Made by a program: the position numbers and the translations under genes. From the NCBI GenBank assembly GCA_001600355.1, contig BCJU01000001.1, positions 1,571,178 to 1,635,177 on the forward strand: DNA of 64,000 nt, written 5' to 3'. Shown in pieces: positions 35,396-44,144 of the stretch; the stretch's first letter is position 1; every line of letters begins with the position of its first letter. The stretch is from Meira nashicola. Its lineage: Eukaryota > Basidiomycota > Exobasidiomycetes > Exobasidiales > Brachybasidiaceae. The notes below the pieces were generated by a model. That model was not told the origin of the DNA, searched no databases, and saw only the letters and a list, made by a program, of their open reading frames with translations.

Positions 35396-36394
35396 ATGGC
35401 TTACCAAGGATCTTCTCCTGATCATATGAAAGATGGTAATACGCTAGAAGAGTACATCTTACTCGTACTATCCGACTCAAATTTGCCAACCGGAGGATTT
35501 GTTGCATCCTCAGGGTTGGAGTCGTATTGGGCACATGGCTTACTTCAAACACTTGGTTCGCAATGGAGTAAAAATGGTACAAGTACATCATCCGAACAAC
35601 TTGTAGCTTTCATTTCTGCTTCTCTTTATACTTATGGTCATTTGATCGCTGGCTTTCTGCAAGATGTACACCGAATCGTTCATGACTATATGCACTCAAC
35701 TACACAGGACTCATCTTCATCGCTCAATCATGTGGCCGATACAGTGGAAAAGCTAGACATCGCCTTACATTCGATGATGTTAAATCATGTTGCCCAAAGA
35801 GCAAGCAAAGCACAAGGAGTAGCACTACTTACACTGTATGCAAAATCCTTTGCTCCTGTTTCAAATGGAGTAAGTCTCGTCGATACGAATGATCGGATAT
35901 CAATCCAAGCAAGCAAACGTGGCTATGCGCTACTACAAGAGATCAAATTTCGTATTAGACGTGGAACAAGTCATGGTCATCTACCCATTTGTTGGGCTGC
36001 ATTTATGGCTGCTTTGGGTGTTCATTCTTCCGAAAAAGCATTAGCTGTGCATATGTTCTTACAAGCTCGTGCGATCCTTTCAAGTGCAGTAAGATTGAAC
36101 ATCGTTGGTCCTTATCTCTCACATAGATTGCTTGCTTTTGAAGTAAAACAAATTATTCAAAGATCGATGATTAAAGTAAAGAATTGCACTTCCGGTTTGC
36201 TCGTGAAGCAAGACAGAAAGGGAGATCCACACTTATCTAAGTTTAATGTCAACTTTGATTGGCATTGGCAAGATGATGGTCAGTGGACTGAAAATCAAAT
36301 TCATTCTGACAATCATCCAAAAACAACGTGGCCATTGGGCGATTTATTACAGGCTAGACACGATCAGCTTCACTCGCGGTTATTCAACAGCTGA
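35396..36394 (+). CDS. Urease accessory protein UreF
   Basis: A 332-residue all-helical UreF-family chaperone. With UreG and UreD/H it loads nickel into apo-urease in the cytosol, so this fungus can probably use urea. The N-terminal SDSNLPTGGFVASSGLESY and the C-terminal LGDLLQARHDQLHSRLFNS are the two most conserved parts of eukaryotic UreF. YALLQEIKFRIRRGTSHGHLP and the central helices also fit. The first ATG is 35396; a second at 35426 is possible. Urease itself is not in this window. Confidence 0.93.
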   Translation: MAYQGSSPDHMKDGNTLEEYILLVLSDSNLPTGGFVASSGLESYWAHGLLQTLGSQWSKNGTSTSSEQLVAFISASLYTYGHLIAGFLQDVHRIVHDYMHSTTQDSSSSLNHVADTVEKLDIALHSMMLNHVAQRASKAQGVALLTLYAKSFAPVSNGVSLVDTNDRISIQASKRGYALLQEIKFRIRRGTSHGHLPICWAAFMAALGVHSSEKALAVHMFLQARAILSSAVRLNIVGPYLSHRLLAFEVKQIIQRSMIKVKNCTSGLLVKQDRKGDPHLSKFNVNFDWHWQDDGQWTENQIHSDNHPKTTWPLGDLLQARHDQLHSRLFNS

Positions 36395-36574
36395 AAGGCG
36401 CGGCTATGCAGTGAAGAAAGAAGTGCGTACACAATTGGACCTTCCTTGCTATGATGCAGATTCAAGTTCTGGCTGAAGCTGTGGGAATGCAGCAATCTGC
36501 TGCTCCCTAGCACTCCGTTATCTGATCAAAGACGAAATCACAAAAGGCTGTACGCAACACTTCAACTCGATAAA

Positions 36575-37174
36575 ATGATTCTATTTGAACCCATCAAGAA
36601 GGGCAGAATGGCCAGGAAACAACACTCAACGAATCGACTTCATAACTTAATGGTATTTTTCGTCAAATTTGCACTGATCGCTTTATTGAGCAGCGTGCAT
36701 TTTGCTATCTTAGCATTTTGCTCCGATTCAGATTCAGAAGGTGGTAGCTTATTACCTTTCACCCGACATCCTCAACTTCAACGAATGGTACGTGATCACC
36801 ATTTACAAGCAGCGAAAGCGCATTCGAGAAGAGGGATAGAATTATCAACGAATGCATTAAAGCGAGGAGTAGATCGATCAGTGGATTTGAACTTGCTTGC
36901 AGTTGTGGATTCAGTCGGATGCTCCTTTGGTGATGCGGGAGTAAAGCTCGCCCAATCGAGGAGAACTTCTATGGCGGGATTTGCTGGATGTTTGAATGCT
37001 TCAGTTGCCAGTGGGATGAACACAGTCAAGCATTTATTCAAAGCACATACACAACCTAAAAAGGTACGAACACAACAAGAGCATCTTGAACGTGTCCGTC
37101 ACGACAATAATCACCTTCGACAAGGCTACGCTGGCATCTCAGACCAGATCCAATATATCAGTGAACATCATTAG
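36575..37174 (+). CDS. Small secreted protein, tandem family member 1
   Basis: A 199-residue frame. If translated from Met26 (36650), it starts with MVFFVKFALIALLSSVHFAILAF, a good signal peptide. From the first ATG, a basic 25-residue leader precedes the same helix. The mature protein shares with its three neighbours a His-His motif (VRDHHLQAAKAH), a middle region with Cys in VGCS and GCLNAS, and a C-terminal charged helix (RTQQEHLERVRHDNN) ending in an aromatic/Ile motif. It has no recognisable domain. It is the first of four same-strand genes at 36.5-39.5 kb and begins about 180 bp after ureF. It is an effector-like candidate by architecture only. Confidence 0.7.
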   Translation: MILFEPIKKGRMARKQHSTNRLHNLMVFFVKFALIALLSSVHFAILAFCSDSDSEGGSLLPFTRHPQLQRMVRDHHLQAAKAHSRRGIELSTNALKRGVDRSVDLNLLAVVDSVGCSFGDAGVKLAQSRRTSMAGFAGCLNASVASGMNTVKHLFKAHTQPKKVRTQQEHLERVRHDNNHLRQGYAGISDQIQYISEHH

Positions 37175-37352
37175 AGCTTGCTTGAATCCGTGTCGAACAC
37201 TAAAATCGCGCGTATCATGCCAACAGCCCTGCCTTTTTGTTTTAATCTCTCCCTGCTTGCCCCGAAAACTTGAAATACGACAGAGTATTAAAAATTGTCT
37301 ATGTTCTGACGTTCTGACTCTGTACGTCCATCAGCTTTCTCGAGTAAGCGAT

Positions 37353-37958
37353 ATGCAACTTTTTGGATCAACATTCCAGCTACATCTTCTGATGATAGCT
37401 CTTTTCTTCGGGAGCTTAGCAAAGTCTTCATCTCCTGAACAACATCCCTCCACGTTGAGGCAACGTTTACCCAGCTCATCCTCGGGGTCAGCAAGATCGC
37501 TTCATGCTCCAGCTTCCAGCCATCCTATGACGCCTCCTTCACCGCAGCACATGCGAGTACCTCCTCGGATTGTAGAAGAACATCATCGAGAAGAAATGAA
37601 GGAGCATGTAAGAAAAGGTGTTTACCACGCAGCTTTTGCAGGGAATATAGGTTATGAAACATTTATAGATCATTACGATATGGCAAGGAATGCATTAATA
37701 GATCGAATGCCAGGCGAAGCATGTCGTGAATGCCAAAGAGCAAATCAAGGTGCAAAAGAAGGTGCAAGTAATTTCGTGAATATTTTATTCTTTGCAGGTA
37801 AAACTGCGCATACTCATTTCCAAAAATCAAAATCTGAACCCAAAAGACCACATACATTGGCCGAATTTGCACAGAAAGTTCGAGATGATCATACAAGTCG
37901 CATCAGGGCATACAGAGAGATACACGAACAGAACGAAGCTATCCGACAACAACCATGA
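37353..37958 (+). CDS. Small secreted protein, tandem family member 2
   Basis: A 201-residue protein from ATG 37353. Signal peptide MQLFGSTFQLHLLMIALFFGSLA, then a Ser/Pro-rich segment, then the family domain: IVEEHHREEMKEHVRKG, a two-Cys motif (EACRECQRA), FVNILFFAGKTAHTHF, and a charged C-terminal helix (EFAQKVRDDHTSRIRAYREI). It is the most divergent of the four; the His-His motif and the overall order of segments place it in the family. The open frame extends upstream without an ATG, and no intron is needed. Function unknown. Confidence 0.7.
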   Translation: MQLFGSTFQLHLLMIALFFGSLAKSSSPEQHPSTLRQRLPSSSSGSARSLHAPASSHPMTPPSPQHMRVPPRIVEEHHREEMKEHVRKGVYHAAFAGNIGYETFIDHYDMARNALIDRMPGEACRECQRANQGAKEGASNFVNILFFAGKTAHTHFQKSKSEPKRPHTLAEFAQKVRDDHTSRIRAYREIHEQNEAIRQQP

Positions 37959-38181
37959 GGCCGCAAAGAAAGATGATCCGATGATAAATGGAAGGGTACA
38001 GCATTTGTGGATCTTGATATTATACCTTTCAAGATTGCTAATTATTTTGGACGCTCAATTATGAAGCAAGCACTGCTTGCTGCACCAGTGCTGTTTGCTT
38101 ACGGAATACATACACATTCTTTGTAAGCCGTCCGCAAATATCACCGGGAAGGTGCAAACGAAACATACTTGCAGGGTTTCA

Positions 38182-38757
38182 ATGCTTGGAATGACTTCAT
38201 TTTTCATATTTATGACCATCATGATGTGTACTTCTCACGGTACTCTGTGTTTTTGTATCATTTTTTTGTCATATTGTTTGAGCTTAAGCCTGGTCATAAG
38301 CTCTGATCCGACAAGTTCGAATTCTCATGTTATGCAACAAGCAACAAATGATCCTCACACTAACAATGTGATGCCAAATGCAGTACGATCTCATCATCTT
38401 CATGAAGCTAAACGACATATTCGAGAAGGAGGAAAAGGAGCCTTTAATGCAATCAGAAAAGGAGCAGAGACATCTGCTAGATCGATTTTAATAAGTTGCA
38501 TTTCCGGTAGATCCATATGTGAAGGAATTCCGCATAGCATCAAAAATGCACAAAGTGGTTGTGCAGCTTGCACGAATACGTCTTATTTTTCCTTAAAGAA
38601 TGTTTTTAAACATCTAACGAAAAGTTATTCAGCGCGTAAAAACAATAAAAGTCAACAAGAATTTGAACAAGAAAAGACGAATGATCAACGTCATCGTGAA
38701 AGTAATTACAATCGACTTCGACAAGAGACCGATTCAATCAGTCCGTTACATCCTTGA
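38182..38757 (+). CDS. Small secreted protein, tandem family member 3
   Basis: A 191-residue frame from ATG 38182, with further candidate starts at 38191 and later. A hydrophobic stretch rich in Cys and Phe (CFCIIFLSYCLSLSLVI) is the signal peptide core. The mature part has the family motif VRSHHLHEAKRHIREGG, four Cys (ISCISG, SICEG, GCAACTN), and the C-terminal helix SQQEFEQEKTNDQRHRESNYNRL. It is closest to member 4. An upstream ATG at 38061 could join in frame by a 52-nt GTAAGC...TTGCAG intron, but this would add a second hydrophobic segment and is less likely. Function unknown. Confidence 0.68.
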   Translation: MLGMTSFFIFMTIMMCTSHGTLCFCIIFLSYCLSLSLVISSDPTSSNSHVMQQATNDPHTNNVMPNAVRSHHLHEAKRHIREGGKGAFNAIRKGAETSARSILISCISGRSICEGIPHSIKNAQSGCAACTNTSYFSLKNVFKHLTKSYSARKNNKSQQEFEQEKTNDQRHRESNYNRLRQETDSISPLHP

Positions 38758-38933
38758 TTGCGTATTTTCATCACAGCCTCGTTTTCCTATAAATGATTTA
38801 TTCGTTCTTCATTATCTTGCGTGTTGAAAGGGGCTTTTACGAAATATCAGATATTCAGACCGGTAGGGTAAGAGTTTGCGTTTCTTTATCCTAGTTGAAA
38901 CCCACTGCACGGCGAACGCCTCGAAACAAAATC

Positions 38934-38940
38934 TATAAAG
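38934..38940 (+). promoter_or_regulatory. TATA box of secreted family member 4
   Basis: TATAAAG 55-61 bp before the ATG at 38995; consistent with a promoter that is still intact above a frameshifted gene. Confidence 0.5.
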
Positions 38941-38994
38941 AGGAGCGGTCTCTGATTGACATCTTCCATCCTATTCTCATTCTCGCGATTCACC

Positions 38995-39518
38995 ATGCGT
39001 CTCTTACATGGATTTTCTTGCATGCTATTCCTGATCTTACTCTGGATTTCGCGATTAAGTAAAGTTCTATCATCTAGCCATGATGGTCCTTCGGATGGCC
39101 CACAATCAGCACCTGTTATTCCTCATATGGTACGCTCGCATCATTTGCAAGAAGCCAAGCATCATCTTAAGCAAGGAGGGAAGGAAGCATATGAAGCTGT
39201 AGAAAGAGGTGCAGCTGCTTCTGGAATATCGATTTATCGAGGTTGCTTGACACAAGCAGGCGCATTGGAAAGTGTGGTATGATAAATCATGGATTAAAGA
39301 ATGCTCGTGCCGGTTTAGCATCTTGTACAAATACAGCTTGCTATTCTGTAAAAGGTATTACTAGAAATTTGAAACATAGTATCACAGAACCAAAAATACA
39401 TAGAACTCAACAAGAGTTTCAACAAAAGAAGGAAAACGATCAACGTATTCGTGAAAATACTTTTAATCGTCTGAAAAGTGAAACAGAGTCAATCACTCCT
39501 GCTCAACCTCGATCATAG
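38995..39518 (+). pseudogene. Small secreted protein, tandem family member 4, frameshifted
   Basis: The ATG at 38995 (caccATGc) lies 61 bp after a TATAAAG at 38934. It opens a frame with a signal peptide (MRLLHGFSCMLFLILLWI) and the family motif VRSHHLQEAKHHLKQGG, then stops at 39282 after 95 residues. The remaining half continues in another frame (39243-39518): KCGMINHGLKNA, ASCTNTACYS, and TQQEFQQKKENDQRIRENTFNRL, matching member 3 closely. Between the two conserved cysteines there are 26 nt here against 18 nt in member 3, which accounts for the shift. A GT...AG pair in this spot is only 18 nt apart, too short for an intron. Probably a recent pseudogene; an assembly error cannot be excluded. 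Confidence 0.65.
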
Positions 39519-39744
39519 AATTAGAGCACATTCTTACTTTTTGCAAAAGTTTGCGCTTCTTTTCCTTTTATTCGAAACTTTCTCTCCATAGCAAAAATTT
39601 ATATGTACTTATGTAAAGATGTTTTTTCTCTTTAATAATCATATTCTTTATGTTCGATTCACAAATTTGCGTTTCATTTTCTACAATTCGAAACTTTCTA
39701 CACAGCAAGTGAATTCTGCTTTTCATCATTATGCATTATTCTTG

Positions 39745-42153
39745 TTACAAATTTCTAGCAGTAAGATTTAAATTTAAATTTGAAGTTAAATTAGCCCATT
39801 CTTGCGAATCCAGAAACGGTACTTCAAAATTGAATGAATCCATTCCGAAAAGGCTACTTTGCATTCCATTACCGTTTGGATTCGCTCCAAGATCAGCCAA
39901 AACTTCACTAGCCGAAACAGTTGTAGATGTGCCAGGATTAGATAAATTATTAACTTGAATTGCATGATAAGGTGGATAACCTCCATGTCCACTGTTGCTA
40001 TTATTGGAATGAGAAGTTGCAGGCGATTGTGCAGCAGAGGATGTTAAACTGTCACTGCTCCCTCCATAAGCCCTATTGTGCAGTCCATCGTTCATCAAAT
40101 TAGATCGAGAATGCTTATTTGACGTTGAAGAATCTGTACTATCGTTGTCAGGCGAAAAGACAGAAGGCAAAGAGGTCCGTTTAGAAACCTTTGATCTGTT
40201 ATCCTTCTTCAAGCCGCCGATCTTTTCCGTTCTAGCTTTTTCACGTTCTTGAAATCGTTTACGCAATGTTTCTCGGGATGTACATAATCCCAATAAAAGA
40301 TTCTTACACGTTTTTGCTGTATGACCTCTTGCTCCTTGACTTACAACGTCAAAAGTTTGAACTACGTCAAACAAAGTTGATGCAAACCAATCCAAATCTT
40401 CTTCCGGCCAAATTGTTACATTTTTGTTCGTTGATGCAATATGTTCGCTCCACCCGATTCCGGACTTTAAGTTAATATCTTGCTTTGGTATGGAAGTGAC
40501 TTCATCTTTTGAAAGAACAACACTTGCAAATGTTGCAGCCGCAACGAACAAAAACTGCGAATTCCAAGCAGCTGGGAAGCTAGCATAAGGACTACTAGAA
40601 AGTGCGACCATATGAGGGGTTGATTCAATAATCGATCGAGCATGCTGTAAAGAGCTAAATCGTAAATCGAGTGGAGCGCTTGGATCCATCAGAAAAGGTC
40701 GCATAATCATAATTCGAAGATATTTGCAAGAAAAATAAAAAGTTAAAGAAGGTGCTGCGCTTTTCATCGTTTCCGGCTCTAGATCACTCAAAGCAACATT
40801 CTTGAATTGTAATTCGGGCGGCAATTGTGTTTGAAAGGCTTCCACTTGCGCATCCACTTCCCTTGCAGCTGCAAATCGAGCATTGACTCCCATTGAAGAA
40901 CAATTTTTCAAAAATTCAAACGTTTGACGGATAAGTTCCATAAATTGATTACGCATAGTAGCGTATGGTAATGTGGTCGAAGGATAAAAAACGTTTACTT
41001 TACCCATCAATTCGCCCGATCTACCTATATGCATAGAACACCATCTATCCATAGTGATCAAATCCCACGCTATTCCTCGCCTTTGCTCCCTTTTTGCTCG
41101 CGATAAGGACCATCTAGATTCGTCGAATAAGTCCATGCCTTTTGCTAATCTGATTGCCTTTCCTAATCCGAACCAAGCTTTTTTCATCAAACCTGCAACA
41201 GCACAATAATAGCAAAATAATGTCTCTGCTTGTAATTGACCTAACATTTCCTCTTCATTAGCGAATGACATGAATTCATCCTCTTCTTCTTCCTCTTTAT
41301 GAGTAGGAAAATGATAAAAAGCATCAATTAATAATCGTGCATTTTCAATTTGCCTTCTTGGATTTGTGTTATCACTTTGAGGTAATCTTGATGCAGGATG
41401 ACTACGCGGTGCAAGCAATAGAGTGAATGCAAAAACACCGCATATCAATGCAACCGAATGCCTTGGCATTGCTTCTTTCCGTTTTACAGGTCCTTCCCAT
41501 AAAGCGTAAAAATTCGTTTGATTCACTCCGCATTGATACCATTCCAATTCGGTAAAGAAACAATGAATAAGCTCTTGACATTCTTTAGGCGCAGGTAATA
41601 ATTTTGCAACATCATCCCAATTCACTATTGAACCCATTTGTGCTAATGATTCTTTCGTGCCTGTATCGGTAATGCTGACTAATCTCTTTACATCCATTAA
41701 AGATTTTGATAGCGTATCCAAAGCTGAATGGAGAGCAGCGGGTCTATTTGACTCTTGTTCAAGAGAGGAAGATGAAATATGTTGATTATAATCATTCCTG
41801 GCTGATTTTGTAATCCTGTTCGAATCTAAACTTTCGTTTCCATAATGGTCTTCAGAATATCTGTGCTTACTATGCATAGAAGGAGAAGATGGATTTGATC
41901 TCGGGTGTTTGCCAGACATTATATGTGAATTACTTGTCTGGTCTTGCCCAGTACTTTTATTAGACGACGTTCCTGGCATCTCTTTATTCGTATAACAATA
42001 CTCTTCCGATCCTCTTAAAACACATGAACTGCATGGTTCTACCCTATCACATTTAGATTTTCGTTTCCTGCATGGCAGACAACTATACCGTTGCATAACA
42101 CGTTGAGCATTCCAATTTGGCGTATAAGATAGACCTGAACGATTGTCTGTCAT
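39745..42153 (-). CDS. Zn2Cys6 transcription factor
   Basis: An 802-residue zinc-cluster regulator. The binuclear cluster is Cys25-x2-Cys28-x6-Cys35-x5-Cys41-x2-Cys44-x8-Cys53 with the basic stretch RKRKSK. A fungal-specific regulatory domain runs from about residue 195 (CFFTELEWYQCGVNQTNFYALW) to about 480, including RGIAWDLITMDRWCSMHIGRSG. The C-terminal 150 residues are Ser/Asn-rich and acidic or amide-rich, as activation regions often are. It would bind CGG-type sites in the nucleus. Targets are unknown; neighbours are the secreted-protein array downstream and an ACT-family permease upstream. Confidence 0.92.
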   Translation of the reverse strand: MTDNRSGLSYTPNWNAQRVMQRYSCLPCRKRKSKCDRVEPCSSCVLRGSEEYCYTNKEMPGTSSNKSTGQDQTSNSHIMSGKHPRSNPSSPSMHSKHRYSEDHYGNESLDSNRITKSARNDYNQHISSSSLEQESNRPAALHSALDTLSKSLMDVKRLVSITDTGTKESLAQMGSIVNWDDVAKLLPAPKECQELIHCFFTELEWYQCGVNQTNFYALWEGPVKRKEAMPRHSVALICGVFAFTLLLAPRSHPASRLPQSDNTNPRRQIENARLLIDAFYHFPTHKEEEEEDEFMSFANEEEMLGQLQAETLFCYYCAVAGLMKKAWFGLGKAIRLAKGMDLFDESRWSLSRAKREQRRGIAWDLITMDRWCSMHIGRSGELMGKVNVFYPSTTLPYATMRNQFMELIRQTFEFLKNCSSMGVNARFAAAREVDAQVEAFQTQLPPELQFKNVALSDLEPETMKSAAPSLTFYFSCKYLRIMIMRPFLMDPSAPLDLRFSSLQHARSIIESTPHMVALSSSPYASFPAAWNSQFLFVAAATFASVVLSKDEVTSIPKQDINLKSGIGWSEHIASTNKNVTIWPEEDLDWFASTLFDVVQTFDVVSQGARGHTAKTCKNLLLGLCTSRETLRKRFQEREKARTEKIGGLKKDNRSKVSKRTSLPSVFSPDNDSTDSSTSNKHSRSNLMNDGLHNRAYGGSSDSLTSSAAQSPATSHSNNSNSGHGGYPPYHAIQVNNLSNPGTSTTVSASEVLADLGANPNGNGMQSSLFGMDSFNFEVPFLDSQEWANLTSNLNLNLTARNL

Positions 42154-42557
42154 GCTAAACGATGATGAATAAGAAGAGAAAGAGCGAATGATTGTTTAAA
42201 ATGAAATGAATGTCAATCGGATGACATTTTTGGTGGAGATATTCTTATTTTTTCTTTAGTGTATGCAATGCATTGTATTTTTGAAATTTCCCCTGCAGAT
42301 CTGAAGCGGAAGCAATGAAGCCCGTAGCAAGGAACATTTTCACCGGAAACCGCTTTTTGCTTGTTACTCAGTTAAACCCGCTAAAGAAACACGTCAGCCA
42401 GAGTTGACAGATGAATGAAGCCAATTGATTGCTTGACAGCCTGCGCGATTGTTGATTATGCATATTATCCACAAACAAACAATGGCTTACTATTTTATAG
42501 TATTGAGAAAAGTATCGAAAACGGAAAAGAAAGTATCAAATACATCATTAAAACAAA
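42154..42557. other. Promoter region of the Zn2Cys6 gene
   Basis: 404 bp between the regulator's start and the stop of the ACT-family permease, both minus strand. AT-rich; no gene or distinctive repeat seen. Confidence 0.4.
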
Positions 42558-44144
42558 TCACAAATTTTCTTCTGGAGGACCTTTATAATTCTTTCTTGAA
42601 TGAATAAAGTACCATGCTAAAGCGATACTTGATAATCCAACTAATACGACAGAAGCATAATTCATTGAAGTTTTAGTTGTAGGTAAAGCACCTGGCATGC
42701 AAAATAATACCAATTCGAATGCGATCCAAATAATACTAATCCCATTTACTGCCCATCCGATAGTAGAAGGTAAACGAAAAACTGCTTTTGAAACTTCTTT
42801 TCTTCCATCAAACATACTAATTGCGATTGGGATACCATAACTTAAAGCTAAAGCAACCACACCAACTGAAATGAAAGCGGTAAATGCACTTGTTGATCCA
42901 ATATTGATAATTCCCAATAACATTTGAACGATCGTAACCAAGATTAAACTTTCCACTGGAACACCTAATTTAGGATGAACTTTTGCCCACCAACGAGCAC
43001 CAGGAATAGCGTCATCACGAGCGAAAGCCCAAGTACAACGAGAAGCTGCAACAGTGATGGAAATTGAACAGAATAAAGTGATGATCAAAACTAAAGCAGT
43101 TAGACCAACACCTCCACCAGGAGTACCCATAACTCTTGCAAAGATGTATGGTAAAGCTTGACCGCCGGAATTTTCAATTATATCTGCCAAAGGAGGTAAA
43201 GTTGCACAAATTGGAATGATGAAAAAAAGACCTGCAATACATCCAGTTGGAACGGCAAGAGCTAATGCTTTGGGTAATTGACGTGCAGCTTCGTTGCATT
43301 CTTCGGCCATTGAAGTAATCATTCCAATTGCTGAAAATGTATAAGCGGCAGGTAATAATCCGATAAAGAAAGTGAAACCACCATAACCTGCAAAACTTTT
43401 ATCGTATGCACCTAATGCATCTGCTGCTGAATGACGCCCTGCCTCTGCTTTGACGGATAAAGCAATTAATACGATCAAGATTGTAACTGCAGTAAATCCT
43501 GCGCAAAGTGTATCAACGTATGGCAAAATACGATTCATGAAAATGCAAATGATCAAAGTCATTAAGCAAACAGCATAAAAGATTAAAAGCATTTGCCATG
43601 CTGTTAAAGCGAAATCAGGATGGAACAAAGTGATACATGCGCCAATCAAAGAAGCGAAACCAAAGTTGACCGAAAGAGTGATTGTTATATTTCCGATTAA
43701 CCAAATCCAACCTGTTGCATAGGCAGCTAACGTTTTATTCGTTTTAGCCAATTGAAAACTCCAATAAGCTGGACCTGCACTTGTTGGCCATCTTGAAGCT
43801 AATTCTGCCAAACTTAAAGCGACGCATTCATCCAAAATGCAAACTACAATCCAACCCAAAAAGATACTTAATTGACCTCCTCCATAAATTGCGCTTAATA
43901 ATGGAGCTCCTTCTCCGTACGGAATTGCGGCAATGGCTAAACTTTGAAAGAGTAAAGTAAACAATCCACGATTACGCGATAAATTCTTTTCAGGTTCGTA
44001 TCCTAATTGCTCTTTTAACATAACTTCATCAGAAGTGATGTTTGCTTTGTCATGTTGATAAGCTTCATCTGCAACGATCGCTTTGGCATCACGATGTCCC
44101 TCAAATGAAGTCGAATCAGACTTTCCGTTCGAATCTGAACCCAT
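42558..44144 (-). CDS. ACT-family amino acid/GABA/choline permease
   Basis: A 528-residue, twelve-helix permease of the amino acid-choline transporter branch of the APC superfamily. The N-terminal cytosolic tail ends GYEPEKNLSRN; then QSLAIAAIPYGEGAPLLSAIYGGG, LAELASRWPTSAGPAYW, and near the end FARDDAIPGARWWAKVHPKLGVPV, all typical of Uga4/Hnm1-like proteins. Possible substrates are GABA, choline or related amines; sequence alone does not decide. The start at 44144 is chosen because a minus-strand TATAAA at 44266-44261 lies just above the alternative ATG at 44258, which would then be outside the transcript. Confidence 0.9.
   Translation of the reverse strand: MGSDSNGKSDSTSFEGHRDAKAIVADEAYQHDKANITSDEVMLKEQLGYEPEKNLSRNRGLFTLLFQSLAIAAIPYGEGAPLLSAIYGGGQLSIFLGWIVVCILDECVALSLAELASRWPTSAGPAYWSFQLAKTNKTLAAYATGWIWLIGNITITLSVNFGFASLIGACITLFHPDFALTAWQMLLIFYAVCLMTLIICIFMNRILPYVDTLCAGFTAVTILIVLIALSVKAEAGRHSAADALGAYDKSFAGYGGFTFFIGLLPAAYTFSAIGMITSMAEECNEAARQLPKALALAVPTGCIAGLFFIIPICATLPPLADIIENSGGQALPYIFARVMGTPGGGVGLTALVLIITLFCSISITVAASRCTWAFARDDAIPGARWWAKVHPKLGVPVESLILVTIVQMLLGIINIGSTSAFTAFISVGVVALALSYGIPIAISMFDGRKEVSKAVFRLPSTIGWAVNGISIIWIAFELVLFCMPGALPTTKTSMNYASVVLVGLSSIALAWYFIHSRKNYKGPPEENL

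Noticed and set aside
39243..39282. Short GT...AG pair at the frameshift in secreted member 4 as an intron
   Set aside because: Only 18 nt, below the smallest fungal intron size.
36575..39518. Horizontal transfer or transposon origin of the secreted array
   Set aside because: No terminal repeats, transposase, or codon shift visible; plain tandem duplication suffices.
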